Shown piece by piece: positions 16,440 through 24,336 of a stretch of DNA of 64,000 nt. Source of the DNA: Lysobacter panacisoli (GTDB lineage: Bacteria; Pseudomonadota; Gammaproteobacteria; Xanthomonadales; Xanthomonadaceae). The translations under genes were made by a program, and so were the position numbers. How positions within the stretch are numbered: the first letter of the stretch is position 1; each line of letters opens with the position of its first letter. The DNA is taken from assembly GCF_009765165.1 (NCBI RefSeq), contig NZ_VLNU01000001.1, forward strand, positions 310,001-374,000, in the 5' to 3' direction. The notes beneath the pieces are model-generated. The model did not search any database and was not told the origin of the DNA. It worked only from the letters and a program-made list of their open reading frames with translations.

Positions 16440-16865
16440 GACGCTCCGCGCATGAAGCGCCATGCGTAACGCATCACGCATGAAGCACCGCACCCCTCGC
16501 GCGACGCTTTTCGCCCCTCGCGTGGCGCTTTTTTCGCCACGCGTGGCGCTATTTCCTCCGGCGGCGACACTTTTCGCCCTTCGTGCGGCACCTTTTGCGC
16601 TTCCGGTGACGCTTTCTGCCTGTCGCGTGGCGCTATTTCCGCCGCGCGTGACGCTTCGTTCCTCTCGTGCGCGGCTTTTCTGCCTTGGGTGCAATGTCCA
16701 ATGCGTCATGGATGACGCTTTTTTCGCCACGCGCGAGGTTTTTTGTCTCACGCCTGACGCTTTCCGCGCCTCGCATGACGCTGTCTGCCGCACGCATGAC
16801 GCTTCTTTCCCTTCGCCCGACGCTTTCGGCGGCGTGCATGACGCTTTTTTCGTCGCGCGGCGACG
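16440..16865. repeat. Degenerate 21-bp periodic tract (about 20 units)
   Basis: The plus strand repeats a unit close to CGCGTGACGCTTTTCGCCCC every 21 bases, with substitutions but nearly constant spacing. Because 21 is a multiple of three, long frames stay open on both strands. On the minus strand they give heptads of the type KSVARGA/ESVMRGA, first in one frame (16633-16839) and then in another (16500-16690), as if a frameshift split one repeat protein. A downstream segment of the second frame reads FCAWCRRRNPIDADLC, a zinc-ribbon-like spacing. No ribosome-binding site supports a specific start. It could be a decayed repeat-protein gene or a structured non-coding repeat. Confidence 0.7.
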
Positions 16866-16872
16866 GCCATGC

Positions 16873-16956
16873 GTAGCCCGGGTAAGGCCGCAGGCCGCAC
16901 CCGGGGCATGGCCATCACGAGAAGACCCCCGGGTGCGCTTCGCTTACCCGGGCTAC
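16873..16956. repeat. REP element, copy 2 of 4
   Basis: Same 80-bp inverted repeat as at 15639 (GTAGCCCGGGTAAGGCCGCA ... TTACCCGGGCTAC). The two copies bracket the 16.0-16.9 kb orphan gene and 21-bp tract. Confidence 0.88.
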
Positions 16957-17031
16957 CTCGTGCCTGTGCGGTTGAAGCCCGCGCTGCGGCAGGCGTGGAC
17001 CGCAGGCCCCGTGCCGACACTCATCGGAGGC

Positions 17032-17064
17032 TTGACACCCTTCAATATTTCCATGATTCTGGAA
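17032..17064 (+). promoter_or_regulatory. ars promoter and ArsR operator
   Basis: TTGACA at 17032-17037 is followed by ATATTTCCATGATTCTGGAAT (spaced half-sites TTTCCA and TGGAAT), directly before the arsR ATG at 17067. The imperfect dyad resembles operators described for proteobacterial ArsR proteins. The -10 hexamer would lie inside the dyad (CATGAT region). Confidence 0.7.
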
Positions 17065-17066
17065 TT

Positions 17067-17408
17067 ATGAAAACAGACACCGCCCTCAAGGCCCTTACCG
17101 CCCTCAGTCACGAGGCCCGGCTGTCCGCCTTCCGTGAGCTGGTCCAGGCCGGGCCGGACGGATTGTCGGTCGGGGAATTGCGCGATCGGCTCGACCTTCC
17201 GCCCGCCACACTCACCGCCCAGCTCAACATCCTGCGCCATGCCGCGCTGGTGCACGACGAGCGCGAGGGGCGTGTCATCCGGGTGCGCGCCAACTATCTG
17301 CAGATGAACGACCTCATCGCCTATCTCACCGAGAACTGCTGCAGCGGCCAGGCCGTCTGCGAGCCCGCCAGCGGCTGCACGCCGCGAAAGAAAGGAGCCG
17401 CGAAGTGA
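17067..17408 (+). CDS. arsR: ArsR-family arsenite-responsive repressor
   Basis: 113 residues from MKTDTALKALTALSHEARLS. The winged helix is clear (LRDRLDLPPATLTAQLNILR), and the C-terminus has a cysteine set, ENCCSGQAVCEPASGC, typical of ArsR proteins that bind As(III) with C-terminal cysteines. It is the first gene of an arsenic operon with an operator-like dyad upstream. Its TGA overlaps the GTG start of arsI (17405-17408). Confidence 0.93.
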   Translation: MKTDTALKALTALSHEARLSAFRELVQAGPDGLSVGELRDRLDLPPATLTAQLNILRHAALVHDEREGRVIRVRANYLQMNDLIAYLTENCCSGQAVCEPASGCTPRKKGAAK

Positions 17409-17893
17409 ACCGTTTCCACGTACACCTCAACGTATCGAACCTGGACGACAGCATCCGCTTCTACTCGCAGCTGTTCGCCACCGCACCGGCCGTCGTGAAG
17501 GGCGACTACGCCAAGTGGATGCTCGAAGACCCGCGCGTGAATTTCGCCATCTCCACCACCGGACGCACGCCGGGCATCGATCATCTGGGGATCCAGGTGG
17601 ACAGCGGCGAGGAACTCGCCTCGCTCGGCCAGCGCCTCGATGCGGCCGGCAGCACCGTCGTACCCGAGCCCGATGCGACCTGCTGCTACGCGCGCTCCGA
17701 CAAGATGTGGACCGAAGATCCGCAGGGCACGCGCTGGGAGACCTTCCACACCTTCGGCGATGCCGTGACCTACTACGCCGCGGACAACGCCTGTTCGAAC
17801 GACGGCGCCGCGTGCAGTCCGGGACCCGCCGTCGCGCAGGCGAATGCGGAGCGTGCCGGCGGATGCTGCGTGCCGGCCTCGGGCTGCTGCTGA
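17405..17893 (+). CDS. arsI: ArsI/CadI family glyoxalase-fold metalloenzyme
   Basis: 162 residues, GTG start overlapping arsR. VOC/glyoxalase fold: MNRFHVHLNVSNLDDSIRFY, GIDHLGIQVDS. The vicinal cysteine pair in DATCCYARSDKMW is the residue signature of ArsI, the Fe(II)-dependent C-As lyase that demethylates MAs(III). The C-terminal Cys-rich tail (AGGCCVPASGCC) may bind As(III). CadI relatives are annotated for cadmium, but the operon context supports arsenic. Confidence 0.9.
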   Translation: MNRFHVHLNVSNLDDSIRFYSQLFATAPAVVKGDYAKWMLEDPRVNFAISTTGRTPGIDHLGIQVDSGEELASLGQRLDAAGSTVVPEPDATCCYARSDKMWTEDPQGTRWETFHTFGDAVTYYAADNACSNDGAACSPGPAVAQANAERAGGCCVPASGCC

Positions 17894-17900
17894 GGACGCC

Positions 17901-18332
17901 ATGAACCTGCACTCCCCGCTTCCCCACGAACAGCAGGCGATCCGATCGCTGCTCACCGCCGCCGCGTTGCCCGTCGAAGATCTCGATGACGCGAAGGTGC
18001 AGTTCATCGTCGCCACCGAGAACGACGAGGCGGTCGGCGCGATCGGACTGGAATCGTTCGCCGACGCAGGCCTGCTGCGCTCACTGGTCGTTCGCGCCGA
18101 TCTGCGCGGGAGTGGCATCGGCGGCCGTCTGGTCGACGCACTGGAATCCCTGGCGCGCGAGCGCGGCGTCGACCGTCTCGTACTCCTGACGCAGACCGCC
18201 GCGCCGTTCTTCGCCGGGCGTGGCTATCGCGTGATCGATCGCGAAGCGGCACCGGAAGGTGTCCGCACCAGTGCGGAATTCCGTTCGCTCTGCCCCGCGT
18301 CCGCCACCTGCATGCTCAAAGACCTGGATTGA
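17901..18332 (+). CDS. arsN2: Arsenic-resistance GNAT acetyltransferase ArsN2-like
   Basis: 143 residues from MNLHSPLPHEQQAIRSLLTA. The GNAT acetyl-CoA loop is visible as LRGSGIGGRLVDALE, and the C-terminal half has TQTAAPFFAGRGYRVIDRE. GNAT proteins inside ars operons are called ArsN2; ArsN1 relatives acetylate organoarsenicals, while the substrate of ArsN2 is less certain. It lies seven bases after arsI and six before arsC. Confidence 0.85.
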   Translation: MNLHSPLPHEQQAIRSLLTAAALPVEDLDDAKVQFIVATENDEAVGAIGLESFADAGLLRSLVVRADLRGSGIGGRLVDALESLARERGVDRLVLLTQTAAPFFAGRGYRVIDREAAPEGVRTSAEFRSLCPASATCMLKDLD

Positions 18333-18338
18333 TTGACG

Positions 18339-18722
18339 ATGAAACGTGTCCTGTTCGTGTGCGTTGAAAACGCAAACCGCAGCCAGATGGCCGAAGCGTT
18401 CGCGCACATCCACGGTGGCGATGCCGTGGAAGCGTTCAGCGCGGGCTCGCGTCCGTCCGGCGTGATCAACCCCAAGGCGATCCGCTTCATGTCCGAGCTG
18501 GGCTACGACCTGACCCGGCACGGATCGAAATCGCTCGACGAGATCGACGGCGAGTTCGATGCCGTCATCACGATGGGCTGCGGCGACGACTGCCCGTGGG
18601 TGCCGGCCAAACGGCGCGAGGACTGGGGACTTCCCGACCCCAAGCACATGGACGACGACGGTTATCGCGCCGTGCGCGACGAGATCTCCGCCCGCGTCAA
18701 AGCACTGCTGGACGCGTTGTGA
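18339..18722 (+). CDS. arsC: Thioredoxin-coupled arsenate reductase ArsC (LMW-PTP fold)
   Basis: Reduces As(V) to As(III) in the cytosol. 127 residues. The P-loop CVENANRSQMAEAF gives the catalytic Cys (C-x5-R), and the second and third redox cysteines lie in MGCGDDCPWVP, as in the thioredoxin-linked family. DPKHMDD supplies the general acid region. The stop overlaps the GTG start of the aquaporin gene (GTGA, 18719-18722). Confidence 0.94.
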   Translation: MKRVLFVCVENANRSQMAEAFAHIHGGDAVEAFSAGSRPSGVINPKAIRFMSELGYDLTRHGSKSLDEIDGEFDAVITMGCGDDCPWVPAKRREDWGLPDPKHMDDDGYRAVRDEISARVKALLDAL

Positions 18723-19399
18723 CGTCGCTTTCGCGCAGGCTCACGGCGGAGTTCATCGGCACTGCACTCCTGCTCACGGCGGTCGTCGGCTCCGGCATCA
18801 TGGGACAGACGCTTTCGCGCGGGAACGATGGCATCGCGCTGCTGGCGAATGCCGCCGCCACGGCCGGCGCGCTGTACGTACTCATCGTGATCTTCGGGCC
18901 GATCTCGGGCGCGCACTTCAATCCCGTGGTCACCGTCGCCATGCGGTTGCGTGGCGAACTGGGTCGCACCGAGGCCATCGCCTGCATTGTCGTGCAGCTG
19001 ATTGCCGCGGTGGCAGGCGTGCTACTGGCGCACGCCATGTTCGACCTGCCGTTGATCCAACCGGGCACGCATGTCCGCACCGGCTGGCCGCAATGGGGCA
19101 GCGAAGCAGTGGCGACGTTCGGACTGCTGCTGACGATCCTGCTGGGCATGCGCCATCGACCGGCGGCGGTGCCTGCCCTCGTGGCGAGCTACATCTTCGC
19201 CGCGTACTGGTTCACTTCAAGCACCTCGTTCGCCAATCCCGCCGTGACCGTTGCCCGCGCGCTTACGACGACTTTCGCAGGAATCAGGCCGATCGATGTC
19301 GCCGGCTTCATCGCTGCGCAGGCGGTTGGCGCTGTCGTCGCGATCATGGCTGCGAAGTTGCTGCTGTCCGAGGAAGATGCGCGCCTTCGGGCCGGTTGA
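18719..19399 (+). CDS. aqpS: Aquaporin/glycerol-facilitator family channel in the ars operon (AqpS-like)
   Basis: 226 residues with six hydrophobic segments and two half-helix motifs: the first is HFNPVVTVAM (NPV instead of NPA) and the second FANPAVTVARAL. In rhizobia, AqpS in an ars operon lets As(III) flow out after ArsC reduces arsenate. No arsB or acr3 pump is seen here, so this channel is the only apparent exit route in the operon. Overlapping start with arsC. The aqpS name is by context and NPV variant; family membership is firm. Confidence 0.88.
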   Translation: MTSLSRRLTAEFIGTALLLTAVVGSGIMGQTLSRGNDGIALLANAAATAGALYVLIVIFGPISGAHFNPVVTVAMRLRGELGRTEAIACIVVQLIAAVAGVLLAHAMFDLPLIQPGTHVRTGWPQWGSEAVATFGLLLTILLGMRHRPAAVPALVASYIFAAYWFTSSTSFANPAVTVARALTTTFAGIRPIDVAGFIAAQAVGAVVAIMAAKLLLSEEDARLRAG

Positions 19400-19563
19400 T
19401 TGCAGACCAGCCGATCCGCCGCTCCTTCCTGAAGCGTCGCGATACTGAACAGGGAAGCAGCAGATCAGCGCGGCGCCGTTCGTCGAGAAGGGGGAAATCG
19501 GTCGCGGCGCGAATCGCAGCGGAGCGGTATTCTCCGCCCGCCACTCATGCAGGGACCGATCCC

Positions 19564-19779
19564 ATGCAGAAGTCTCGGAACGAACTGGCCTCCGACCTGT
19601 TCGCGATGCGTGCCTCGATGCCGCTCTGGCGTAAATCCCTGAGCGAGGACGAGTTGATGTCCGTCTATCACGATCAGGCGCATCGCGTGCTGTCGTGGGC
19701 CGGCGAAGAAGACCGGCAGTGGGTCACGACCCAGTTGAATGCCCTGGTGCCTTCGAAGGCACTCGTGCGCCCCGGCTAG
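19564..19779 (+). CDS. Small uncharacterised protein, 71 aa
   Basis: MQKSRNELASDLFAMRASMP and onward: a charged soluble chain with no known domain; WAGEEDRQWVTTQLNAL suggests an amphipathic helix. The gap 19400-19563 holds no visible gene. It ends convergent with zntB one base apart. Reality is likely but not proven. Confidence 0.5.
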   Translation: MQKSRNELASDLFAMRASMPLWRKSLSEDELMSVYHDQAHRVLSWAGEEDRQWVTTQLNALVPSKALVRPG

Positions 19780-20796
19780 TCATTCACGGCGCTTCCCGAA
19801 GGCGAGATAAGCCAGCACCACCGTCAGCGCGACGAGGCACGTCACGACGACGGCAAACCCGCGAGCGCTGTTCGCGAGGGGCATGCCGCCCACGTTCATG
19901 CCGAACAGTCCGGCGACCAGGTTGATCGGCAGCGCAAGCACCGTGACCACGGTGAGCACGAACAGCGTACGGCCGGTCTGTTCGTTCACCAGCGCCGCAA
20001 GTTCTTCCTGGATGAGCTTGACGCGCTCGACCAGCGTCGCCGAATCCCCAATCGCCGTGGAGAACTCTTCGGCGGCCTGACGCAGGTCGGCCACGTCGTC
20101 GCGGCTGATCCACGCCGGAGGGCGGTTCAGGAGGCGGAAGAGCGCGGTGGGTTCAGGTGCAAGCAGACGCTGCAGTCGCACCAGCGTTCGGCGCAATGAA
20201 CCCAGCTCCTTGCGATCCGTGGATACGCGGTTCGCGAGCAGGCGATCTTCGATCTGGTCGACCCTGGCGCTGGACTTGCGGACGATGTCGCCCAGTACGC
20301 TGGCCTGATCGCGCAGCAGGTGCGCAAGCAGTTCGACGGGCGAGCGGAACTTCTGTCCGGCCCGAACCGCGCTGCGCAGCTGGTCGACCGAGCGCAGGGG
20401 TCGCAGCCGTGCGCTGATCACCATGTTGGGCGAGATGCACAAGCTCGTCGTACCGACGTCCGACGCGTCGAATGCCGATTCGAACAGGACGTCGTGCACG
20501 ACCGCGACCAGCCGATCATCGTCCAGTTCCAGTCGCGTGGAGCCCACTTCACTGCGCAGCGACTCGAGGAAACCTTCGGGCAATTGCAGCGACCGCCGGA
20601 AGAAGCGATCCGTCGCCTGGTTGGACAATGAAAAATGCAGCCACAGAAAGGCGCCGCCCGCGTGTTGTTCCTGCGCTCCCATGAAGGCCGGCACGACATC
20701 GGCGTCGACCACCTCGGCTGCGCCATCGGGCGTGAACCGGTAACCCCAGATCAGCCCGTTCTTGTCCGACCCGTAGGCCGCAACCGTGGTCTGCAT
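19780..20796 (-). CDS. zntB: CorA-family zinc transporter ZntB
   Basis: 338 residues. A large soluble N-terminal domain is followed by two C-terminal transmembrane helices, with the diagnostic GMNVGG loop between them (LVAGLFGMNVGGMPL). ZntB-type members have GMN followed by VGG. The N-terminus (MQTTVAAYGSDKNGLIWGYR) matches ZntB more than CorA. It mediates Zn2+ (proton-coupled) transport across the inner membrane. Monocistronic, convergent with the small gene upstream. Confidence 0.9.
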   Translation of the reverse strand: MQTTVAAYGSDKNGLIWGYRFTPDGAAEVVDADVVPAFMGAQEQHAGGAFLWLHFSLSNQATDRFFRRSLQLPEGFLESLRSEVGSTRLELDDDRLVAVVHDVLFESAFDASDVGTTSLCISPNMVISARLRPLRSVDQLRSAVRAGQKFRSPVELLAHLLRDQASVLGDIVRKSSARVDQIEDRLLANRVSTDRKELGSLRRTLVRLQRLLAPEPTALFRLLNRPPAWISRDDVADLRQAAEEFSTAIGDSATLVERVKLIQEELAALVNEQTGRTLFVLTVVTVLALPINLVAGLFGMNVGGMPLANSARGFAVVVTCLVALTVVLAYLAFGKRRE

Positions 20797-20893
20797 AGCG
20801 CACTCGCCGCGAAGAGGACGGGGCGAGATTAGCCCAATCCCCTTGCGCGAAGGCGCGTGTCGCCAGGCTCAGCGTTGGAAGATCGTCGCGTGA

Positions 20894-21094
20894 CTAGCGT
20901 TCGATCCGATAGACGTCCGGCATTTGGCCGAGATAGTCGCGGTCGAACTCGTCGCTTCCCAGCAAGGTCGAGGTCGATAGTGCGGACGTGCGTTCGCGAC
21001 GGGCATAGCGCGGCGGGAACAATGGCGTGTCGAAGGAAAGGTCGTGGTTGGGAAAGGGGTTGTCGCGTACGACTTCGTTCTTGAACAGCTGCAT
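20894..21094 (-). CDS. Small uncharacterised protein, 66 aa
   Basis: MQLFKNEVVRDNPFPNHDLS with an acidic/aromatic C-terminus (SDEFDRDYLGQMPDVYRIER). A good ribosome-binding site (GGAG, eight bases before the ATG) supports this start over upstream ones. No known domain or signal peptide. The 307 bp between it and the next gene (21095-21401) show no other gene and must hold two divergent promoters. Confidence 0.62.
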   Translation of the reverse strand: MQLFKNEVVRDNPFPNHDLSFDTPLFPPRYARRERTSALSTSTLLGSDEFDRDYLGQMPDVYRIER

Positions 21095-21401
21095 GACGGA
21101 ACTCCAGGGGGAGGGAGCGGCGTTCCTCGCCGGGTCGTGCCCTTCGTGGGCGCGCCCAGACTGGAGGAAACGCGTGACCGAGGCATTTCCGTCGCACGAA
21201 TGGAGCGTGTCCGGTCGGTCGGCGTTCATGGCAAGGGCGTGCCGCGCTCGACATCGACTGCGAGATGGAGCCGCAACTGCGACCACCCAACAAGCCCGCA
21301 AAGCTGCGTTCTCGACAACCCTTCCGCTACCCTACCCTTCGAAAACATCGCCTTCGCACGCTGCCGCTGTTCCGCAATCGAGTCCACAGGAGCGAAGAAC
21401 C

Positions 21402-22211
21402 ATGCCGTTCGACCTCAGCCTCTCCTACCCGCAATGGCAGGGATCGGGCCGACACGTGAACCTGCCGCGCGGTGCTGAAGCGGTCGCGGAAGTCTGCGGT
21501 CGATTCGCCCCGCTGGTCAGGGTTCCGCTCGGCGATGGCGATGTCGATGGCGAAACGCGCCACGGCGTTCATCGATGGGAAGCGATCTTCACGCAGTTCC
21601 GCAGCGCGCAGGACATCCTCGCGAATTCGGGTGCGCGTCGTGTGCTGACCGCCGGTGGCGATTGCGCGGTGGATGTCGCGGTGATCGACTATCTCAAGGG
21701 CGTGCATCCGGATCTGCAGGTGATCTGGATCGATGCGCACCTCGACGCCAATACGCCGGCGACCTCGCCCAGCGGCAATTTCCACGGCATGCCGGTCAGC
21801 GCGATTCTCGGCCGCGCGCCCGGTCCGATGCGAACGTTGCTGGGAAAGCCGATCGATCCGGCTCGCTTCCACTACGTCGGTATCCAGGTCGGCGACGATG
21901 GCGATTGGGAACTGCAACGCGAGCTTGATCTGCAGCGGCTGGATCCGAACGCACGCATCGACGGACCGGCGCACATCCATTTCGACCTGGATGCGCTGGA
22001 TCCGAGTGAGTTTCCGTACGTCGCCTACCCCGACGGCAAGCTGCGAATCGACGATGCGATAGCGCTCGTGAGCCGCATCGCACGCGAAGCGGATCTGGTG
22101 GGCTTTACCGTGACCGAGTTCGCTCCGGCCAACGACGACGAAGCCCGCGCCGGCAGCCGGGTGATCGAACGCCTTTGCGAGGCGGCCGTCGCTCCTCCGC
22201 CTGTGATCTGA
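21402..22211 (+). CDS. Arginase/agmatinase (ureohydrolase) family protein
   Basis: 269 residues, cytosolic. The metal-ligand motifs are present but altered: GGDCAVDV replaces the canonical GGDHS, DAHLDANTP matches DAHxDxN, and FDLDALDPSE matches SxDxDxxDP. The His-to-Cys change at the first ligand is seen in a divergent subset of the family, so true arginase activity should not be assumed. The start is preceded by GGAGCGAAGAACC. Confidence 0.85.
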   Translation: MPFDLSLSYPQWQGSGRHVNLPRGAEAVAEVCGRFAPLVRVPLGDGDVDGETRHGVHRWEAIFTQFRSAQDILANSGARRVLTAGGDCAVDVAVIDYLKGVHPDLQVIWIDAHLDANTPATSPSGNFHGMPVSAILGRAPGPMRTLLGKPIDPARFHYVGIQVGDDGDWELQRELDLQRLDPNARIDGPAHIHFDLDALDPSEFPYVAYPDGKLRIDDAIALVSRIAREADLVGFTVTEFAPANDDEARAGSRVIERLCEAAVAPPPVI

Positions 22212-22421
22212 GACGCACAGGCACACCATTCTTGCCCCCCGCGCGCGGTCGGACACGGATCCGGCACAGACCTTCCGGATTGCCGTGGTCACCCGGTTGG
22301 CCGGATGGGACGGTGTCGTTGCGTTCGGCTTTGTACGGGTGGCGCCGGAAAGCGGCTCCGCTTGCACAAAGCCGCGCCGGGTTGGCGCAACCCCTGCCAG
22401 CGATCGAACCGGAGAGGACCG

Positions 22422-22970
22422 ATGACCAAGTGGATGCCTTTGGGATGCGCCGTGGCCGTGCTCTGCGGCCATGCAGCGTTGGCGCAGGCGCAATCCGCGG
22501 CGGCCGTGACGTCGGCCCCTGCTCCGGCACCTGCAGCCGGCACCGCCGCGCAGGGCAATCGCCTGGTGATGGCGGACAACGAATCGTTCCTGCTGCCGCT
22601 GGACGACAGGAAGAACGTGCAGCCGAGCTACCCGCCGAACCTGCTCGCCCAGCAGCTGCCGCCGCGCACGGTGTGCCTGAGGGTGGGCATCGACGAGAAA
22701 GGCGCCGTGATCGTGGTGGCCAAGGCGCCGGCTTCGGAATTCTGTGTGATGGATGCGGAGCCCGAGTTCCTGGCCGCGTCGGAAACGGCGGCGAGGACCT
22801 GGAAGTTCGACCCCGCGCTGCGCTGCGTCTTCCGCAACGCGGAGGACAAGAAGCGGGCGCACGCCAGCTGCGACGGCGGCAAGAGCATTCCTGAGGCGGT
22901 GACCCTGGTGTATCGAATCCGGTTCGAACAGGTCGACGGACAACCCAAGGTGCACGTCATCGGCGGATGA
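22422..22970 (+). CDS. Exported TonB C-terminal-like protein
   Basis: 182 residues. A signal peptide (MTKWMPLGCAVAVLCGHAAL AQA) is followed by an Ala/Pro linker and a TonB-CTD-like domain: KNVQPSYPPNLLAQQLPPRT, LRVGIDEKGAVIVV, ARTWKFDPAL. It has no N-terminal anchor typical of full TonB, so it is a periplasmic TonB-like protein. GGAGAGGACC upstream is a good ribosome-binding site. The function is unknown. Confidence 0.78.
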   Translation: MTKWMPLGCAVAVLCGHAALAQAQSAAAVTSAPAPAPAAGTAAQGNRLVMADNESFLLPLDDRKNVQPSYPPNLLAQQLPPRTVCLRVGIDEKGAVIVVAKAPASEFCVMDAEPEFLAASETAARTWKFDPALRCVFRNAEDKKRAHASCDGGKSIPEAVTLVYRIRFEQVDGQPKVHVIGG

Positions 22971-23060
22971 CGTGCTTTAAGGCATCAGCCAAGCGCTACC
23001 ACGCGCAGCGTCGGCCGCTGCTCTGTCTCGCACACCAGAGGCGACACGCCAACGCGCCCT

Positions 23061-23879
23061 TCACTCAGGGGACCGTGCGTGTCTTCCATCGTCGTGCTGC
23101 TCGGTACCACGACTTTGCACGAACTCCGGGAAGGTCTCCTCCAGCGAGTCCCTGTCCGGCAGGATGTAGAACACTCCGCCCCGCTCGAACGTCGGACGGA
23201 TGATCTGCTCGTAGAATTCGGGCGCGACGTTGATGCAGCCATGCGTGACGCGGTTGTCGTCCGGCGTGGGCGATGCAAGGCGTTCGGGGCGCTTCTCGGC
23301 CGGGACGCCAGTCGCGGTCGGGTGCATGGAGACTGCGGAATCGTAGTCCACCCACAGGACGCGCCCAGCGTCGGTCGATGGGCCGAAACCGCCGACAAAG
23401 CGACCCGCAGGCGTCGTGCGATCCCGACCCGGAATTTCGCGAAGCGCAAGGCCGGCGATGCCGGGGGCCGCATGATCGCCGACTGCCGAGCCAAAGAGCC
23501 CAGGCGCCGCGCCGCGAAGCCGGCCGTCGCCGCCGAACACCAGGATCTGTGCAGCGGCCTTGTCCATGATCGCGAACGGATAGCCTTCGCTGTTCCGGGT
23601 TGCGACAACCCAGCCCGCGAGCTCAATGACCGTACCGGATACTTCTTGCCCAGGCGGAAGCTGGTCGAACTCGGCCACCGGTTGTGCGGCGGCATCCTCG
23701 GCGCTCGCCGCGTTGAAGCTCGCGAACGCCAAGGCCAGGGCCAGCACGCCAGAAGCGGCCCGGATTGCAGGGTTTATGCAGGTATTGATAAGTCGATTCC
23801 TTGGGACGAAGACCGGGAAAAGAAAAGAGACCGGTGGCCAGCAAAGGCCACCGGATCTCGAGTTCAACCGGTTCGTCAC
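23061..23879 (-). CDS. L,D-transpeptidase (YkuD domain), start uncertain
   Basis: The catalytic motif reads THGCINVAPEFYEQI near the C-terminus, the HGC(I/V)N signature of YkuD enzymes that form 3-3 cross-links or attach lipoproteins to peptidoglycan. A hydrophobic signal segment (VLALALAFASFNAASA) precedes the mature domain. The only ATG (23879) lies upstream of a strong terminator at 23817-23854, which would fall inside the coding region. No ATG, GTG or TTG exists in frame between terminator and signal sequence except a GTG within the hydrophobic core. The real start is therefore unresolved. Confidence 0.82.
   Translation of the reverse strand: MTNRLNSRSGGLCWPPVSFLFPVFVPRNRLINTCINPAIRAASGVLALALAFASFNAASAEDAAAQPVAEFDQLPPGQEVSGTVIELAGWVVATRNSEGYPFAIMDKAAAQILVFGGDGRLRGAAPGLFGSAVGDHAAPGIAGLALREIPGRDRTTPAGRFVGGFGPSTDAGRVLWVDYDSAVSMHPTATGVPAEKRPERLASPTPDDNRVTHGCINVAPEFYEQIIRPTFERGGVFYILPDRDSLEETFPEFVQSRGTEQHDDGRHARSPE
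23817..23854 (-). terminator. Terminator after the Lpp-like gene
   Basis: On the minus strand CCGGTGGCCTTTGCTGGCCA CCGG is followed by TCTCTTTTCTTTT. A strong stem plus T-rich tail, 43 bp after the lipoprotein stop. Confidence 0.82.
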
Positions 23880-23896
23880 CCACTACTCAAGAACGA

Positions 23897-24163
23897 TTAA
23901 CCGCGCGGCTTGCGGGCCGGCGCTGCTTCGAGCTGCTGGACGCGGCCTTCCAGCGAATCAAGCCGTGAGTTGGCTTGCTGCGCGCCCTGATTGGCGGCTT
24001 CGGCGCTCTGGGCTGCGCTCTGGACCTTCGCGTCGAGTGAGTCGAGGCGCGAGTTGATCGTCGCAAACTCTTCTTTATAAGTAGCGCAGCTGGCAAGGCC
24101 CAGGACGGCGACCGCCACGCAGAGCGTACGCGCCGTCGTCAAATTTTTCTTGGTCAGGAACAT
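23897..24163 (-). CDS. Murein-lipoprotein (Lpp)-like coiled-coil lipoprotein
   Basis: 88 residues. Signal peptide with lipobox LASC (MFLTKKNLTTARTLCVAVAV, then LGLASCATYK), followed by heptad repeats INSRLDSLDAKVQ and ANSRLDSLEGRVQQL around an Ala/Gln-rich centre. This is the Lpp/OprI architecture: a trimeric outer-membrane lipoprotein coiled coil. The C-terminus ends ARKPRG and lacks the terminal Lys that E. coli Lpp uses for peptidoglycan linkage. A clean AAGGAG ribosome-binding site and a promoter-like TTGTCG-17-TACGTA upstream suggest strong expression. The neighbour is an L,D-transpeptidase. Confidence 0.85.
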   Translation of the reverse strand: MFLTKKNLTTARTLCVAVAVLGLASCATYKEEFATINSRLDSLDAKVQSAAQSAEAANQGAQQANSRLDSLEGRVQQLEAAPARKPRG

Positions 24164-24336
24164 TCCAATTCTCCTTCGTCTGGGTTCTCGGACATAGAGC
24201 GGCCTCTTTTGCCTGAACATGATGACGTTGTAATACGTAGATGGATTGTGAAGATGCGACAACCGGTGAGAAACGCGGCTTGAATCGCTGGATAAGCGGC
24301 TGTTTTTGCACCGGCTGAACCTTATGCCTGCCCGCA

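Noticed and set aside
16440..16865. CRISPR array
   Set aside because: The tract has a contiguous 21-bp period with no unique spacers between conserved repeats, and no cas genes are nearby.
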